A stretch of 64,000 nt of DNA from Nostoc sp. TCL26-01 (GCF_013393945.1 NZ_CP040297.1:4868001-4932000), one strand, 5' to 3'. Counted from the first letter of the stretch, positions 1 through 9,280 are shown. Numbers and translations: made by a program. The notes: generated by a model from the sequence alone, not told the origin.

Positions 1-798
1 GTAGAAGCTTTGCAAGTAAGGGTTATTCCCAATAATCCTCGGCTAGGAGATACAGTTTCTGTGATCATCAATTTAGATAATCCAGAAAATAACAGCAACC
101 CAACCGTATCTGTAGGTGAAAAAACTTACCCAGTTTTTGAACTAGCACCTAACAAATATAGAGCATTTTTACCGACAACTCCCCTAGAAAAACCAGGTAC
201 GAGAAAACTCAGAGTTGCTGGTGATGGACAGGTGCAAGAAGTATCAGTCACCGTCGGGAATCGTAAATTTCCTGTGCAACGCATTACTTTGCCACCAGGA
301 AAATCCGCCGATGGTGCTACTGAATACGAACTCAACCGTGTAGCAGCCTTTAAAGCATTACAAACTCCACAAAAGTATTGGAATGGGCTATTCCTCAAAC
401 CCAACAATGGGCGAATGAGTACACTCTATGGTGTACGTCGTTACTACAATGGTAAATTTGCCAATGACTACTACCATCGTGGACTTGACTACGCAGGTGC
501 AGCAGGTTCTCCCGTCACTGCACCAGCTGCGGGAAAAGTGGCTTTGGTCGGCAGGGTATCCCAAGGATTCCGAGTTCATGGTAATGTAGTTGGCATTGAC
601 CACGGTCAAGGAGTTGTCAGTATTTTTATGCACCTGAGCCGGATTAATGTTAAAGAAGGTGACATAGTTAAAGCTGGACAATTAATTGGCGCAGTCGGTT
701 CAACAGGCGCATCTACCGGGCCGCATTTGCACTGGGGTCTGTATGTCAATGGGCAATCCGTAGACCCAACATCTTGGCGAACAAAGACTTTTGAATAA
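1..798 (+). CDS. M23 family metallopeptidase (5' partial)
   Basis: This is a zinc endopeptidase of the LytM/M23 type, which cleaves peptide cross-links in peptidoglycan and acts in the periplasm. The reading frame is open from base 1, so the true start and any signal peptide lie upstream; the first in-window start-like codon is TTG at 10. Counting from that TTG, the metal ligands are all visible: His156 and Asp160 in HRGLDYAG, His208 in FMHLS, and His239/His241 in GPHLHWG. The roughly 100 residues before the catalytic domain are beta-rich and could be a regulatory domain. The catalytic domain is complete, so the protein is probably active. Its family is clear; its substrate is inferred from the family. 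Confidence 0.9.
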   Translation, partial: VEALQVRVIPNNPRLGDTVSVIINLDNPENNSNPTVSVGEKTYPVFELAPNKYRAFLPTTPLEKPGTRKLRVAGDGQVQEVSVTVGNRKFPVQRITLPPGKSADGATEYELNRVAAFKALQTPQKYWNGLFLKPNNGRMSTLYGVRRYYNGKFANDYYHRGLDYAGAAGSPVTAPAAGKVALVGRVSQGFRVHGNVVGIDHGQGVVSIFMHLSRINVKEGDIVKAGQLIGAVGSTGASTGPHLHWGLYVNGQSVDPTSWRTKTFE

Positions 799-912
799 TA
801 GGAGTGTAATTATCACTTCTATGCTTGACGTTGTATATTTTTTGTCGATAATTAGGCAAAATAAGTTTGAATTGGTTCTGTCCCTAACTTGCTTGGGTGG
901 CTTAAATTTAGA

Positions 913-1470
913 ATGAGCGTTATGAGTATTGAAAAAATTGTAAAGCAAGCTCTCCAGGATGGTTATCTTACACCAGCAATGGAAGCAGAAGTCGGACGTA
1001 TTTGTGATAACGCATCAGAACTCTCCATCGAAGAGTACATGGCGCTAGATCAGTTAATGGGAGCATTATTGACTGGTGAAGTAGTAGCTGTTCCTCGCAA
1101 ACAGTTTATTAATGTCATGGAAGAGTTAGTATTAACTGAGGCGATCGCTCGTGTAGCAGAAATTGAAGCAACTAGTGAGAGTTCCATCGATGTTGGGGAT
1201 ATCGCCGCCTATGCCCTCAACCGTCTTCCACCCCTATACGCCACCACAGAAGAAGGTGCAAACTACCAGCGCCAACGGGCCAAAGCAGAACTTCAAGAAT
1301 TTATCACCAAAGAGGTAACAGAGGCAATTAACCGCAACCTCGACCAGCCCAACGACAACAGGACACCATTTGTCACCAAAACCACTGGTAACGAAGTGTT
1401 ACGTCAAGTCAGCAGCTTATTACAAGTCTACGCTCCCAGCTTTGAGCAAAAATCTGCTGATGAAGGGTAA
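913..1470 (+). CDS. ComFB-domain protein
   Basis: This is a late-competence ComFB-family protein of unknown biochemical function. Roughly residues 95-150 carry the ComFB core, with ALNRLPPLYATTEEGA followed by a helical stretch. The first 60 residues form a separate small helical module (VKQALQDGYLTPAMEAE) that also makes up most of the 64-residue protein at 28483-28677 on the other strand. The open frame extends to 889, but ATG at 913 or 922 fits the start of the conserved module better; 913 is used here. It is alone between the M23 peptidase and a repeat array. In cyanobacteria ComFB-type proteins have been linked to motility and nucleotide signalling, but nothing here shows that role. Confidence 0.8.
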   Translation: MSVMSIEKIVKQALQDGYLTPAMEAEVGRICDNASELSIEEYMALDQLMGALLTGEVVAVPRKQFINVMEELVLTEAIARVAEIEATSESSIDVGDIAAYALNRLPPLYATTEEGANYQRQRAKAELQEFITKEVTEAINRNLDQPNDNRTPFVTKTTGNEVLRQVSSLLQVYAPSFEQKSADEG

Positions 1471-1473
1471 TGG

Positions 1474-1585
1474 GGAGTGGTGAGGGAGTGAGGGAGTGAG
1501 GGAGTGGGGGAGTGCTGAGTGCTGAGTGCTGAGTGCTGAGTTTTGACCAATGACTAATGACTATTGACTAATGACTAATGACTAA
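1474..1585. repeat. Composite STRR array between convergent genes
   Basis: Three heptamer families follow one another: GAGGGAGT-type, four GTGCTGA units, then TGACTAA/TGACTAT units. The last unit supplies the TAG stop codon of the minus-strand L,D-transpeptidase (complement of 1582-1584), so the array edge reaches into a gene. Confidence 0.9.
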
Positions 1586-2400
1586 TTCTGCACTACCACA
1601 GATGTACCTACCTCTACTTGGTCATACAATAACCGGACATCCGCATTACGCATCCGCAAGCAGCCGTGAGAAATAGCTGTGCCGAGTAGGTGTGTTTCTG
1701 GTGTACCGTGAAAGCCAATTTCATTGCGTCCATCAGACCAAAACCCAATCCATCGTTCACCCAAGGGACTATCAGTCCCAGAGGGAAACACTTTGCCTGT
1801 GATGGGGTGTCGCCAGATGGGATCGTGCTGCATATCTTTGACTTTAAAAGTACCTGTAGGCGTTTCCCAACCCTTCTTACCTATAGCAATTGGGTAACTA
1901 GCTATCACTACATCCCCTGAATAAACATAAGTCCGGCGATCGCTTAAATCAACTACCACCTCTTTTTTCCCATTGCTCAATTTACTCGGTGATGGTTTTG
2001 GTAATGATAACTGGGGAAATATTGAATCTGATTGGTTAGAAGAGTCAGAATTTTTGGGAATTGCTGGTGTCAATACCTGAGTTTTGTTGGGTTTGCTAGT
2101 CTCTAGATTTACATTTTGGTTAACAGTATCTGATTTATCCCCAGACTTGATAGCCGAAGACTGAGATGAAGAATTTTTATCTAGAGTAGACCCACCAGGG
2201 GGTGCAGAAGCACCAAAAGCGGTTTCGCCTAAACCTCCTCGGTAAACACCTCCAGGGCGATTTAAGCTAGCGGAGATTTGTTTTTTAAACTGCCCCTGGG
2301 TTGTGGTAATTCGCCAATAGACAGCTAGCGATAAAACGGCTGTGCCAAAGCAGAGAAACATCACCATACGCCCAACAGATTCATTTCTTACCATTGCCAT
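1582..2400 (-). CDS. L,D-transpeptidase (YkuD domain)
   Basis: This is a membrane-anchored enzyme that forms L,D cross-links in peptidoglycan or attaches proteins to it. Residues 12-30 are a single hydrophobic anchor. A Ser/Asn/Lys-rich linker runs to about residue 145, and a YkuD domain occupies about 148-271. The catalytic signature is present as ISHGCLRMRNADV with nucleophile Cys247, and the upstream His231 lies in HGTPETH. MAMVRN at 2400 or MVRN at 2394 could be the start. It faces the ComFB gene tail to tail across a repeat array that provides its stop codon. The family call is firm. Confidence 0.92.
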   Translation of the reverse strand: MAMVRNESVGRMVMFLCFGTAVLSLAVYWRITTTQGQFKKQISASLNRPGGVYRGGLGETAFGASAPPGGSTLDKNSSSQSSAIKSGDKSDTVNQNVNLETSKPNKTQVLTPAIPKNSDSSNQSDSIFPQLSLPKPSPSKLSNGKKEVVVDLSDRRTYVYSGDVVIASYPIAIGKKGWETPTGTFKVKDMQHDPIWRHPITGKVFPSGTDSPLGERWIGFWSDGRNEIGFHGTPETHLLGTAISHGCLRMRNADVRLLYDQVEVGTSVVVQN

Positions 2401-2670
2401 CGCTTATTGTTTATCCCTGACATCTTCAGCCGATTATATTGAACATCTTAATTACCCAGTTATCAAGAATTTATCAATTCTTCTTTATTTCCTCACAACT
2501 CTGCCAACACCATTGGGCAAACTAAGGCTATTGGAAAAGTACAGCCAGCAAAATTTTGGAGCAGCAATTTATTGACTTGAAGTTTCTCGGACATACTTTT
2601 TCGTCTCAAACTTCTCTGTAGTCTCCAAGTGTAGCAACTAATCATTAATGGTGTGAGCGAGAGAGAGACC

Positions 2671-2823
2671 ATGTTAGAAAAACTGTTATTAGCAGCCACG
2701 ATTACATTTGCCCTCAACTTATTTTTTCACATCCGTGTGCCTCATCCACCCAATTCTGAGGCTAGTTACCAACAACACATAGAAACATCAACAACAATTT
2801 TGGTAAAAAGACCGGAAAGATAA
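2671..2823 (+). CDS. 50-residue putative membrane miniprotein (family A, copy 1)
   Basis: This short open frame encodes exactly 50 residues, beginning MLEKLLLAATITFALNL and ending KRPER. A purine-rich stretch (GAGAGAGA) lies just before the ATG. The first 20 residues are hydrophobic with one Glu-Lys pair at positions 3-4, and the tail is polar. An independent frame at 21314-21466 on the minus strand also encodes exactly 50 residues and starts MPEKLVQAAIITFLLHV; the shared pattern is M-x-E-K-L-x-x-A-A-x-I-T-F-x-L. That match, not the length, is the reason to call it a gene. The function is unknown; it is probably a single-pass or amphipathic membrane peptide. Confidence 0.65.
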   Translation: MLEKLLLAATITFALNLFFHIRVPHPPNSEASYQQHIETSTTILVKRPER

Positions 2824-2920
2824 CATTTTCTGGTAGCTACAGACCCACACAGCCTTTTTCATTAACATGAGCGACATCACTCTAGGGATTTCCAACTGAA
2901 AAAATATACAATCGTTTTGG

Positions 2921-2999
2921 TGAGCAGGGGAGGCAGGGGAGGAAAAAGCCCATGATCATATTTGCTCTCACCCATTGAATATTTTATTTTTTGGAAGTC
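2921..2999 (+). repeat. Dispersed repeat, copy 1 (partner at 44130-44282)
   Basis: A segment starting TGAGCAGGGGAGG and ending TTTGGAAGTC recurs in inverted orientation at 44130-44282 with only a few mismatches. Here the two GGCAGGGG-like blocks are fused; in the partner about 70 bp of another repeat separates them. Confidence 0.85.
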
Positions 3000-3191
3000 C
3001 CCTAGACTCTAGTCCTTAGTCTCACCGCCTCTCTTTTAGTTTTAATTTAGAGAGTTGGGACTTCAGTTAGTTGCACTCTGCTGTACATATTAAAGCATCA
3101 AACAAATCTTTACTAGACTTAGAAAGTAATCTCCTTACTACTTAAAATACTGTTTAAAAAATCCAGTTTCTGTCTGCCAAATAACTAAGTT

Positions 3192-3355
3192 TTAGGACTT
3201 ACGCAGTGCTAGAGATGTTTCGCACTTTTTGTCAATAGTCCCAAGTCCAAATACCTTAATTTGGAACGCAGTCTGGTTCCAGTCGAGAGAACTGTCCACA
3301 CGGCAGTCGCCCCAGTCACCCCTACCGTTTTGTGAGAAATGCCGGGTAAGTCCTA
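3192..3355. mobile_element. MITE-like element with TTAGGACTTACGCA end
   Basis: The left end is TTAGGACTTACGCA (3192-3205) and the right end TAAGTCCTA (3347-3355), its partial inverse. A second element with nearly the same left end lies at 17966-18110, and both carry TTTTTGTCAATAGTCC near the left. There is no coding capacity, so this would be a non-autonomous element. Confidence 0.55.
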
Positions 3356-3566
3356 TCAATATACCTGTGACTTGACAGATGAACCGTAATAGTCGAAAAA
3401 GTTACTAGGCAATAACTATTGCTCAAAAGTAAAGTTTTGCGTAGACAGAAAATCGGCAAAACTTTAGATAACTCAGTGTTACAGTCCCAAATCCGGCACT
3501 TATTCAGGAACAAGCCACCAATTAGCGAGTCTAATAGAAAGGGATGATTTACAACCAGTACGATCT

Positions 3567-4223
3567 ATGAGTCAATCGATTGCTGTATCCTGGTCAACGG
3601 TTGATGCGAGGTGTCCAGAGGCATCGGTGCAAGTTGACAAGCTCTCAAATCACGATTTAATCTTGCGTTGTCAAGTCGGACTACGCCCAGATCGTGTTGC
3701 TTTTGCAGAACTACTGCGCCGCTATCAAACCCAGGTTGATAGAGTTTTGTATCACCTAGCCCCTGATTGGTCAGACAGAGCCGATTTGGCTCAAGAAGTT
3801 TGGATTCGTGTGTATCGGAATATTAGCCGATTACAAGAACCTGCTAAATTTAGGGGCTGGTTAAGCCGCATTGCCACCAACTTGTTCTATGACGAATTGC
3901 GTAAACGCAAGCGCGTTGTTAGTCCTTTGTCATTAGATGCTCCCCGTTCTGTTGATGACGGTGAGATGGATTGGGAAATTGCGGGAGATACACCAGGGCC
4001 AGAAGAAGAACTGACCACTAGAGAATTCTACGAACAACTGCGAGAAGCGATCGCTGATTTACCGGAAGTATTCCGCACTACCATAGTTCTCAGAGAAATC
4101 GAAGGCATGGCATACGAAGAAATTGCCGAAATCACCGGCGTATCTCTGGGAACCGTGAAGTCAAGAATTGCCAGAGCTAGATCCAGATTGCAATCTCAGT
4201 TGCAGAATTATCTTGACACTTAA
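3567..4223 (+). CDS. sigG: ECF-like RNA polymerase sigma factor SigG
   Basis: This is a group-3/ECF sigma factor that directs RNA polymerase to a subset of promoters. Region 2 spans about residues 45-116 with the core-binding DLAQEVWIRVYRN, and region 4 about 157-208 with a helix-turn-helix at 182-203 (EIAEITGVSLGTVKSRI). An unusual N-terminal 40 residues precede region 2. The next gene, 157 bp downstream on the same strand, encodes a single-pass protein of the anti-sigma type, the normal partner arrangement. The name follows cyanobacterial SigG proteins, which have this length and this neighbour; the sigma family itself is certain. Confidence 0.85.
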   Translation: MSQSIAVSWSTVDARCPEASVQVDKLSNHDLILRCQVGLRPDRVAFAELLRRYQTQVDRVLYHLAPDWSDRADLAQEVWIRVYRNISRLQEPAKFRGWLSRIATNLFYDELRKRKRVVSPLSLDAPRSVDDGEMDWEIAGDTPGPEEELTTREFYEQLREAIADLPEVFRTTIVLREIEGMAYEEIAEITGVSLGTVKSRIARARSRLQSQLQNYLDT

Positions 4224-4380
4224 TTTACAGTATCTTTAAGCTGTCCTCTGGCAAAATTTAAGCATTGATTAAGAATTGTGAGGAAACTGTATTTTACCTT
4301 GGCCATCAAAACAAGAATTGATGAAATCTTCAGGGTTGCCTAGTCTATTTACCTATAGATGAATTGGTAATAATGTTAGT

Positions 4381-5004
4381 ATGACTACTGATTCTCACTT
4401 TAATAACCGTTGTCGGTGGCAATTTCCTAGAGATTTAAATCCAGAAGAGATGGTTAAGCATACCAACGAAGCAACGGGTGCTGTAGACATGGTAAAGCGC
4501 GATCGCTTTGAATTACTGAGTGCTTACCTCGATGGCGAGGTGACAGCTGCCGAACGTAGACAAGTAGAAAACTGGTTAGCAGAAGATGAAGCAGTTCAAC
4601 GACTGTATGCCCGACTACTCAAGCTCAGGCAAGGTGTGCGGACAATGCCAGTACCAGCAGCCCCACAATCCCCAGAAATAACAGCTAATCAAGTATTTGC
4701 CAGAGTTAACCGCCGTTCTCGGTTAGTTTGGACATTGAGTGGTGCAGCAATAGCGGCTTGTGTGATTGGTGTTGTATCTGGCTGGTTACCAGGCCGGGAA
4801 GCAGGAGTGCCACAACTGGCAAAACAACCAGTAGCCCAACCCACTCCAGTGGCAACTAAACCTGTAGCACCTACAGCCGCACCTCTGATGGTGGCGCTAA
4901 ACAACCCAGTCATCGAAATACCCAAAGCCGCAATAGCTTCTCCCCAAAAGCCAGCGAACTCACAAAAACCCCGACTAGGAGAAGTTAACTCTGGTATCAA
5001 CTAA
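4381..5004 (+). CDS. Putative anti-sigma factor, single-pass membrane protein
   Basis: The cytoplasmic part contains a short helical anti-sigma-like domain at about residues 41-86 (FELLSAYLDGEVTAAERR). One transmembrane helix follows at about 115-136, then a Pro/Ala/Lys-rich extracytoplasmic tail. The order matches RsiW/RseA-type anti-sigma proteins. The HxxxCxxC zinc motif of ZAS proteins is absent: the anti-sigma domain has no Cys or His. Starts at 4381, 4450 and 4489 are all in frame; conservation is expected to begin only near residue 43, so the N-terminus is uncertain. It lies downstream of sigG and probably holds it inactive at the membrane. This function is inferred from domain order and context. 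Confidence 0.75.
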   Translation: MTTDSHFNNRCRWQFPRDLNPEEMVKHTNEATGAVDMVKRDRFELLSAYLDGEVTAAERRQVENWLAEDEAVQRLYARLLKLRQGVRTMPVPAAPQSPEITANQVFARVNRRSRLVWTLSGAAIAACVIGVVSGWLPGREAGVPQLAKQPVAQPTPVATKPVAPTAAPLMVALNNPVIEIPKAAIASPQKPANSQKPRLGEVNSGIN

Positions 5005-5425
5005 AACTACTCCACCAGCCATCAGGTAGGGGAACACCCCCTAGCTGTTTAATTTTTTCTCGGTTCATCAAGTAGACCCAGGCTAAATCTAGAACTAGTC
5101 CTTCTAGATTGTCAACTGGAATCTGCTGGCGATAATAAAGGTTTTGGGACATATGCCTGTGAGGTTGGTAATCTTCCAACTCATCCAGCTCATCTAAAAT
5201 TCCCCAATCCGCAAACGAGAGTACATATCCCTGAACTAGGTCTTCTCCTGTCGTCATGGCTGGATAACCCATTGGCAGGGCAAATAGTTGACCTAGTGCA
5301 GTTGCCCTTTGGCTAGCTAACACCTTGCCAGCACAGTATCTGTGATAATTGACTTCACCTGGTTTGAGTGTCCCGTAAACAAAAACCTGCACTCTACCAG
5401 AAAATTTTGTGGTCAATTTAGTCAT
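4997..5425 (-). CDS. Gamma-glutamylcyclotransferase-fold protein
   Basis: A small AIG2/GGCT-fold protein. The fold signature VFVYGTLKPGE is near the N-terminus and LDELDELEDY carries the acidic residue in the usual catalytic position. Members act on gamma-glutamyl amines or peptides, but many are uncharacterised. The start chosen is ATG at 5425 (MTKLTTKF), just ahead of the fold; the frame stays open to 5464. Its 3' end overlaps the putative anti-sigma gene end (5004) on the other strand by 8 bp. It is divergent from leuS, so both promoters must lie between about 5425 and 5513. Confidence 0.8.
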   Translation of the reverse strand: MTKLTTKFSGRVQVFVYGTLKPGEVNYHRYCAGKVLASQRATALGQLFALPMGYPAMTTGEDLVQGYVLSFADWGILDELDELEDYQPHRHMSQNLYYRQQIPVDNLEGLVLDLAWVYLMNREKIKQLGGVPLPDGWWSSFS

Positions 5426-5512
5426 CCCTTGTGTCAACCAACAGATTCCTTTGCCTACCATCATCTACAATATGGAGGCAGACAAGATTGCAGTCCAGTA
5501 GGAGAATTTTCG

Positions 5513-8134
5513 GTGGATTCCCGATACAACCCCAGCACAATTGAGGCAAAATGGCAACAAACATGGTTAGAACTGGGTTTAGATAAGACCCCAACACAGA
5601 GCAATAAACCAAAATTCTACGCTCTATCCATGTTCCCCTATCCATCGGGTAGCCTACACATGGGTCACGTCCGTAATTACACAATTACCGACGTAATCGC
5701 CCGCCTCAAACGGATGCAAGGTTATCGGGTACTACATCCAATGGGATGGGATGCCTTTGGCTTGCCAGCAGAAAACGCCGCTATTGACCGGGGCGTACCA
5801 CCATCCAAATGGACTTATCAAAATATTGCCCAAATGCGGCAACAATTGCAGCAGCTGGGTTTATCTATCGACTGGGATAGTGAATTAGCTACCTGTTCCC
5901 CAGATTATTATAAGTGGACACAGTGGATTTTCTTGCAGTTTTTGCAAGCGGGGTTGGCTTATCAAAAAGAAGCAGCCGTCAACTGGGACCCCATTGACCA
6001 AACTGTCTTGGCTAACGAACAAGTTGATAATGAAGGACGTTCTTGGCGTAGCGGTGCTATCGTCGAGCGTAAATTGTTGCGTCAGTGGTTTTTGAAGATT
6101 ACTGACTATGCCGAAGAATTATTAAACGACCTGGATAAATTGACAGGTTGGCCAGAACGAGTCAAATTAATGCAGGCAAACTGGATAGGGAAATCCACAG
6201 GGGCATATTTGGAATTTCCCATTGTCGGCAGTAGTGAGAAAATTGCTGTCTACACCACCCGTCCTGACACAGTATATGGGGTGAGTTACTTAGTATTAGC
6301 ACCAGAACATCCCCTCACTCAGCAAGTCACCACCAAAACCCAACAATCAGCTGTCAACACCTTTGTTCAAGAGGTGACAAATCAAACTGAGTTGGAACGT
6401 ACCGCCGAGGACAAACCCAAGCGCGGTGTCCCCACAGGTGGCAAAGCCATTAACCCATTTACAGGGGAAGAAGTACCCATCTGGATTGCTGATTATGTAC
6501 TGTATGAGTATGGTACTGGGGCAGTGATGGGTGTACCTGCCCATGATGTGCGGGATTTTAAATTTGCTCAAAGATATGATTTGCCCATTGATTTTGTCAT
6601 TGCTGCCCCAGAAGATGTAGCAGGTTTTGACTTAAGCCCAACAGTAGAAACAGAAGAAGTTACACAACTCGTCCAAATTGAATACAACGAGGCGTACACA
6701 GAACCAGGAATTTTGATTAATTCTGGTCTGTTGACTGGGATGAATTCTACAGAAGCTAAACAAGCAATTGTTAAATATGCTGAAACCCAAGGTTTTGGCA
6801 AAGAACGCATCCAGTATCGCTTGCGGGATTGGTTGATTTCTCGACAACGTTATTGGGGCGCACCCATTCCCGTGATTCATTGCCCCAACTGTGGCATAGT
6901 ACCCGTACCCGACCAAGATTTACCCGTGCAATTGCCAGAAGAAGTGGAATTTACCGGACGTGGTGGTTCACCGTTAGCGCAGTTGGCAAGTTGGGTAAAT
7001 GTGCCTTGTCCGACCTGTGGCACTCCTGCTAAACGGGAAACAGACACGATGGATACCTTTATTGATTCCTCGTGGTATTTTTTACGCTTTCCTGATGCAC
7101 AAAACCAGCAGCAGGTGTTTGAGTCAGCCAAAACGAATGACTGGATGCCTGTAAATCAATATGTAGGTGGCATTGAACACGCGATTTTACATTTATTGTA
7201 TTCCCGGTTCTTTACAAAAGTGCTAAGAGATAGAGGTTTGTTGAATTTTGATGAACCCTTCCAACGCTTGTTAACTCAAGGGATGGTACAAGGTTTAACT
7301 TACTTAAATCCTAACAAGGGCGGTAAAGATAAATGGATTCCTTCTCATCTTGTAGACCCAGCTGATCCCCGTGACCCCCAAACAGGCGAACCCTTACAAC
7401 GCCTTTACGCTACTATGTCCAAGTCTAAAGGGAATGGTGTTGCACCAGAAGACGTAATTGGCAAGTACGGCATCGATACAGCACGGATGTTTATTTTGTT
7501 TAAAGCACCACCAGAAAAAGATTTGGAATGGGATGAGGCTGATGTTGAAGGACAATTCCGCTTTTTAAATCGGGTTTGGCGTTTGGTGACAGATTATGTT
7601 GCCTCTGGGGTAAAGTCTGGTAAATTTCAGTCTGGTGAATTGAGCAAGCTAGAAAAAGATTTGCGTCGGGCAATTCACACAGCCATTCAAGCGGTGACAG
7701 AAGATTTAGAGGATGAATATCAATTCAATACAGCTGTTTCCGAGTTGATGAAGTTGAGTAATGCCCTGACGGATGCTGGCTGTAAAGATTCAGCAGTATA
7801 TGCAGAAGGGATTGAGACTTTGATTTTAATGCTTGCTCCCTTTGCACCCCACATTGCTGATGAATTGTGGCAATTATTGGGTAAGAGTGAATCAGTTCAT
7901 ACTCAAACTTGGCCAGGGTTTGACACTGAAGCTTTAGTCGCTGATGAAATCACTGTGGTGATTCAAATCAATGGCAAAAAGCGCGCTGATATCCAGGTTC
8001 CATCTCAAGTAGATAAAGCTGCCTTAGAGAAATTGGCATTGGAATCAGAAATAACTCAGCGTTATATCGAGGGTAAAGAGATTAAAAAGGTGATTGTTGT
8101 GCCTGGGAAGTTGGTCAATTTTGTAGTTGGTTAG
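5513..8134 (+). CDS. leuS: Leucyl-tRNA synthetase
   Basis: A cytoplasmic class I synthetase that charges tRNA-Leu with leucine. With the start used here it has 873 residues. The ATP-binding HIGH-type motif is HMGH at residue 49, and the KMSKS loop is MSKSK at 635-639. The editing (CP1) insertion is present, with TTRPDT and a GTGAVMGVPAHD segment. The start is GTG at 5513, giving MDSRYNP, because GGAG sits 9 bases upstream and family members begin this way. An in-frame TTG further upstream would add 57 residues that look non-native and overlap the divergent neighbour. The identification is certain. Confidence 0.98.
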   Translation: MDSRYNPSTIEAKWQQTWLELGLDKTPTQSNKPKFYALSMFPYPSGSLHMGHVRNYTITDVIARLKRMQGYRVLHPMGWDAFGLPAENAAIDRGVPPSKWTYQNIAQMRQQLQQLGLSIDWDSELATCSPDYYKWTQWIFLQFLQAGLAYQKEAAVNWDPIDQTVLANEQVDNEGRSWRSGAIVERKLLRQWFLKITDYAEELLNDLDKLTGWPERVKLMQANWIGKSTGAYLEFPIVGSSEKIAVYTTRPDTVYGVSYLVLAPEHPLTQQVTTKTQQSAVNTFVQEVTNQTELERTAEDKPKRGVPTGGKAINPFTGEEVPIWIADYVLYEYGTGAVMGVPAHDVRDFKFAQRYDLPIDFVIAAPEDVAGFDLSPTVETEEVTQLVQIEYNEAYTEPGILINSGLLTGMNSTEAKQAIVKYAETQGFGKERIQYRLRDWLISRQRYWGAPIPVIHCPNCGIVPVPDQDLPVQLPEEVEFTGRGGSPLAQLASWVNVPCPTCGTPAKRETDTMDTFIDSSWYFLRFPDAQNQQQVFESAKTNDWMPVNQYVGGIEHAILHLLYSRFFTKVLRDRGLLNFDEPFQRLLTQGMVQGLTYLNPNKGGKDKWIPSHLVDPADPRDPQTGEPLQRLYATMSKSKGNGVAPEDVIGKYGIDTARMFILFKAPPEKDLEWDEADVEGQFRFLNRVWRLVTDYVASGVKSGKFQSGELSKLEKDLRRAIHTAIQAVTEDLEDEYQFNTAVSELMKLSNALTDAGCKDSAVYAEGIETLILMLAPFAPHIADELWQLLGKSESVHTQTWPGFDTEALVADEITVVIQINGKKRADIQVPSQVDKAALEKLALESEITQRYIEGKEIKKVIVVPGKLVNFVVG

Positions 8135-8172
8135 TTGTACTCTGTCAACGCACAAGAACGGAGAATATGCTG

Positions 8173-8751
8173 ATGACAGCACTGACACTAAATCTCAATT
8201 CTGTGATTAAACTGACAACAGAACAGTTTTATCAATTGTGTGTTGAAAACCCCGATTTAAAATTAGAACGCAACACCCACGGAGAATTAATTATCATGCC
8301 ACCCACAGGCGGGGAAACAGGCAGAAGTAATGTTAATTTAATTCTGCAAGTAGCATCATGGAATGAAAAAAATCATGGGGGTGAAGTTTTTGATTCATCT
8401 ACTGGATTTACTCTACCAAATGGTGCTGACCGTTCTCCGGATGTGTCTTGGGTGGAACAATCTCGTTGGCAGGCTTTGACTAGAGAACAAAGAGAAAAAT
8501 TTCTGCCTCTATGTCCTGATTTTGTCATTGAAATCATGTCACCATCCGACAATTTAAAAAAGGTTCAAGACAAAATGAATGAGTATATCTCAAATGGATG
8601 TCGATTGGGTTGGTTAATCAACCGTAAAAGGCAAGAAGTAGAAATTTATCGTCCTGGACAAGAAGTGGAAGTTTTAAAATTACCCCAAACGCTGTCTGGT
8701 GAAAATGTGTTATCTGGATTTGTACTCAATCTCCAACGAATTTGGCTCTAA
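8173..8751 (+). CDS. Uma2 family (PD-(D/E)XK) endonuclease-like protein
   Basis: A DUF820/Uma2 protein, a family greatly expanded in filamentous cyanobacteria and predicted to be restriction-like nucleases. The core motifs are visible: SPDVSWV supplies an Asp, VIEIMSPSD a Glu, and KMNEYISNG follows in the usual spacing. ATG at 8173 is preferred because GGAG lies 9 bases before it; ATG at 8167 is too close to that site. It follows leuS and converges on a second Uma2 gene. Its biological role is unknown; some members are thought to belong to mobile or selfish elements. Confidence 0.85.
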   Translation: MTALTLNLNSVIKLTTEQFYQLCVENPDLKLERNTHGELIIMPPTGGETGRSNVNLILQVASWNEKNHGGEVFDSSTGFTLPNGADRSPDVSWVEQSRWQALTREQREKFLPLCPDFVIEIMSPSDNLKKVQDKMNEYISNGCRLGWLINRKRQEVEIYRPGQEVEVLKLPQTLSGENVLSGFVLNLQRIWL

Positions 8752-8803
8752 AAGCTTTGGTTATTTTGTGCAAATGTCAGAGTGCGATCGCTTGATTAAT
8801 TAC

Positions 8804-9280
8804 TTACCTTTGAATTTGCTTCGGAAATTGCGGAACTAATAAAGATTGTGCTAATTCACCTTGTTCGTTATAAAATTTCATTTCTCCTTGTTCATTACAT
8901 AACCACACTTCTATAGCTTTAGCTGCTAAATATAATTTTTGTTTAAATTCCATCTCTTCCAAACTGTTACCACTGGATTTAACTTCTACACATATTTCTG
9001 GTGCAATCCATGCTGACACTTCATCTTCAATTTGAGTAAATCTTTCCTCAGAACACCAAACAACATCAGCAACTTTCACCCCATCTGACGTGTTTATAGC
9101 GCATTCTGGCATCACTTCTCCCGTATGCAGTAAAGATTCTAATAACCGTTGGATTCTCCCTTGGTAAAAAGAATATTTAATTTTGACGGGACTCATAACA
9201 ATTTGACCCCATTTATTTAATTCAATTTTGAAGGGTAAATCTTGTAAATTTTTATCGTCACAAACTTCTTCCCATTTCAT
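8804..9280 (-). CDS. Uma2 family endonuclease-like protein (second)
   Basis: A shorter, diverged Uma2/DUF820 protein of 158 residues. VADVVWCSEERF and ICVEVKSSGNSLEEME correspond to the Asp and Glu-x-Lys positions of the PD-(D/E)XK core, and LYLAAKAIEVWL matches the terminal helix. The gene is convergent with the other Uma2 gene, 52 bp apart. The proteins are not close copies, so this is not a recent tandem duplication. The function is inferred only from the family. Confidence 0.8.
   Translation of the reverse strand: MKWEEVCDDKNLQDLPFKIELNKWGQIVMSPVKIKYSFYQGRIQRLLESLLHTGEVMPECAINTSDGVKVADVVWCSEERFTQIEDEVSAWIAPEICVEVKSSGNSLEEMEFKQKLYLAAKAIEVWLCNEQGEMKFYNEQGELAQSLLVPQFPKQIQR

Larger units (their letters stand above)
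2824..3566. other. 743-bp intergenic region with dispersed repeats
   Basis: I see no credible gene here. It holds one copy of a long dispersed repeat (2921-2999) and a MITE-like element (3192-3355), both described separately. The remainder is AT-rich and upstream of sigG, so it probably includes the sigG promoter, which I cannot place with confidence. Confidence 0.6.

Noticed and set aside
1482..1585. Possible CRISPR array in the dense tandem repeats (also at 27.5 and 32.5 kb)
   Set aside because: The units are contiguous 7-bp repeats without unique spacers; they are STRRs.
2493..2717. Minus-strand frame containing MSEKLQVNK, a possible third miniprotein
   Set aside because: Only the MSEKL pentamer resembles the miniprotein family; the hydrophobic pattern and length do not match.
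5342..5512. A longer leuS beginning at an upstream in-frame start
   Set aside because: The extra 57 residues are unlike any synthetase N-terminus, and the GTG at 5513 has a good ribosome-binding site.
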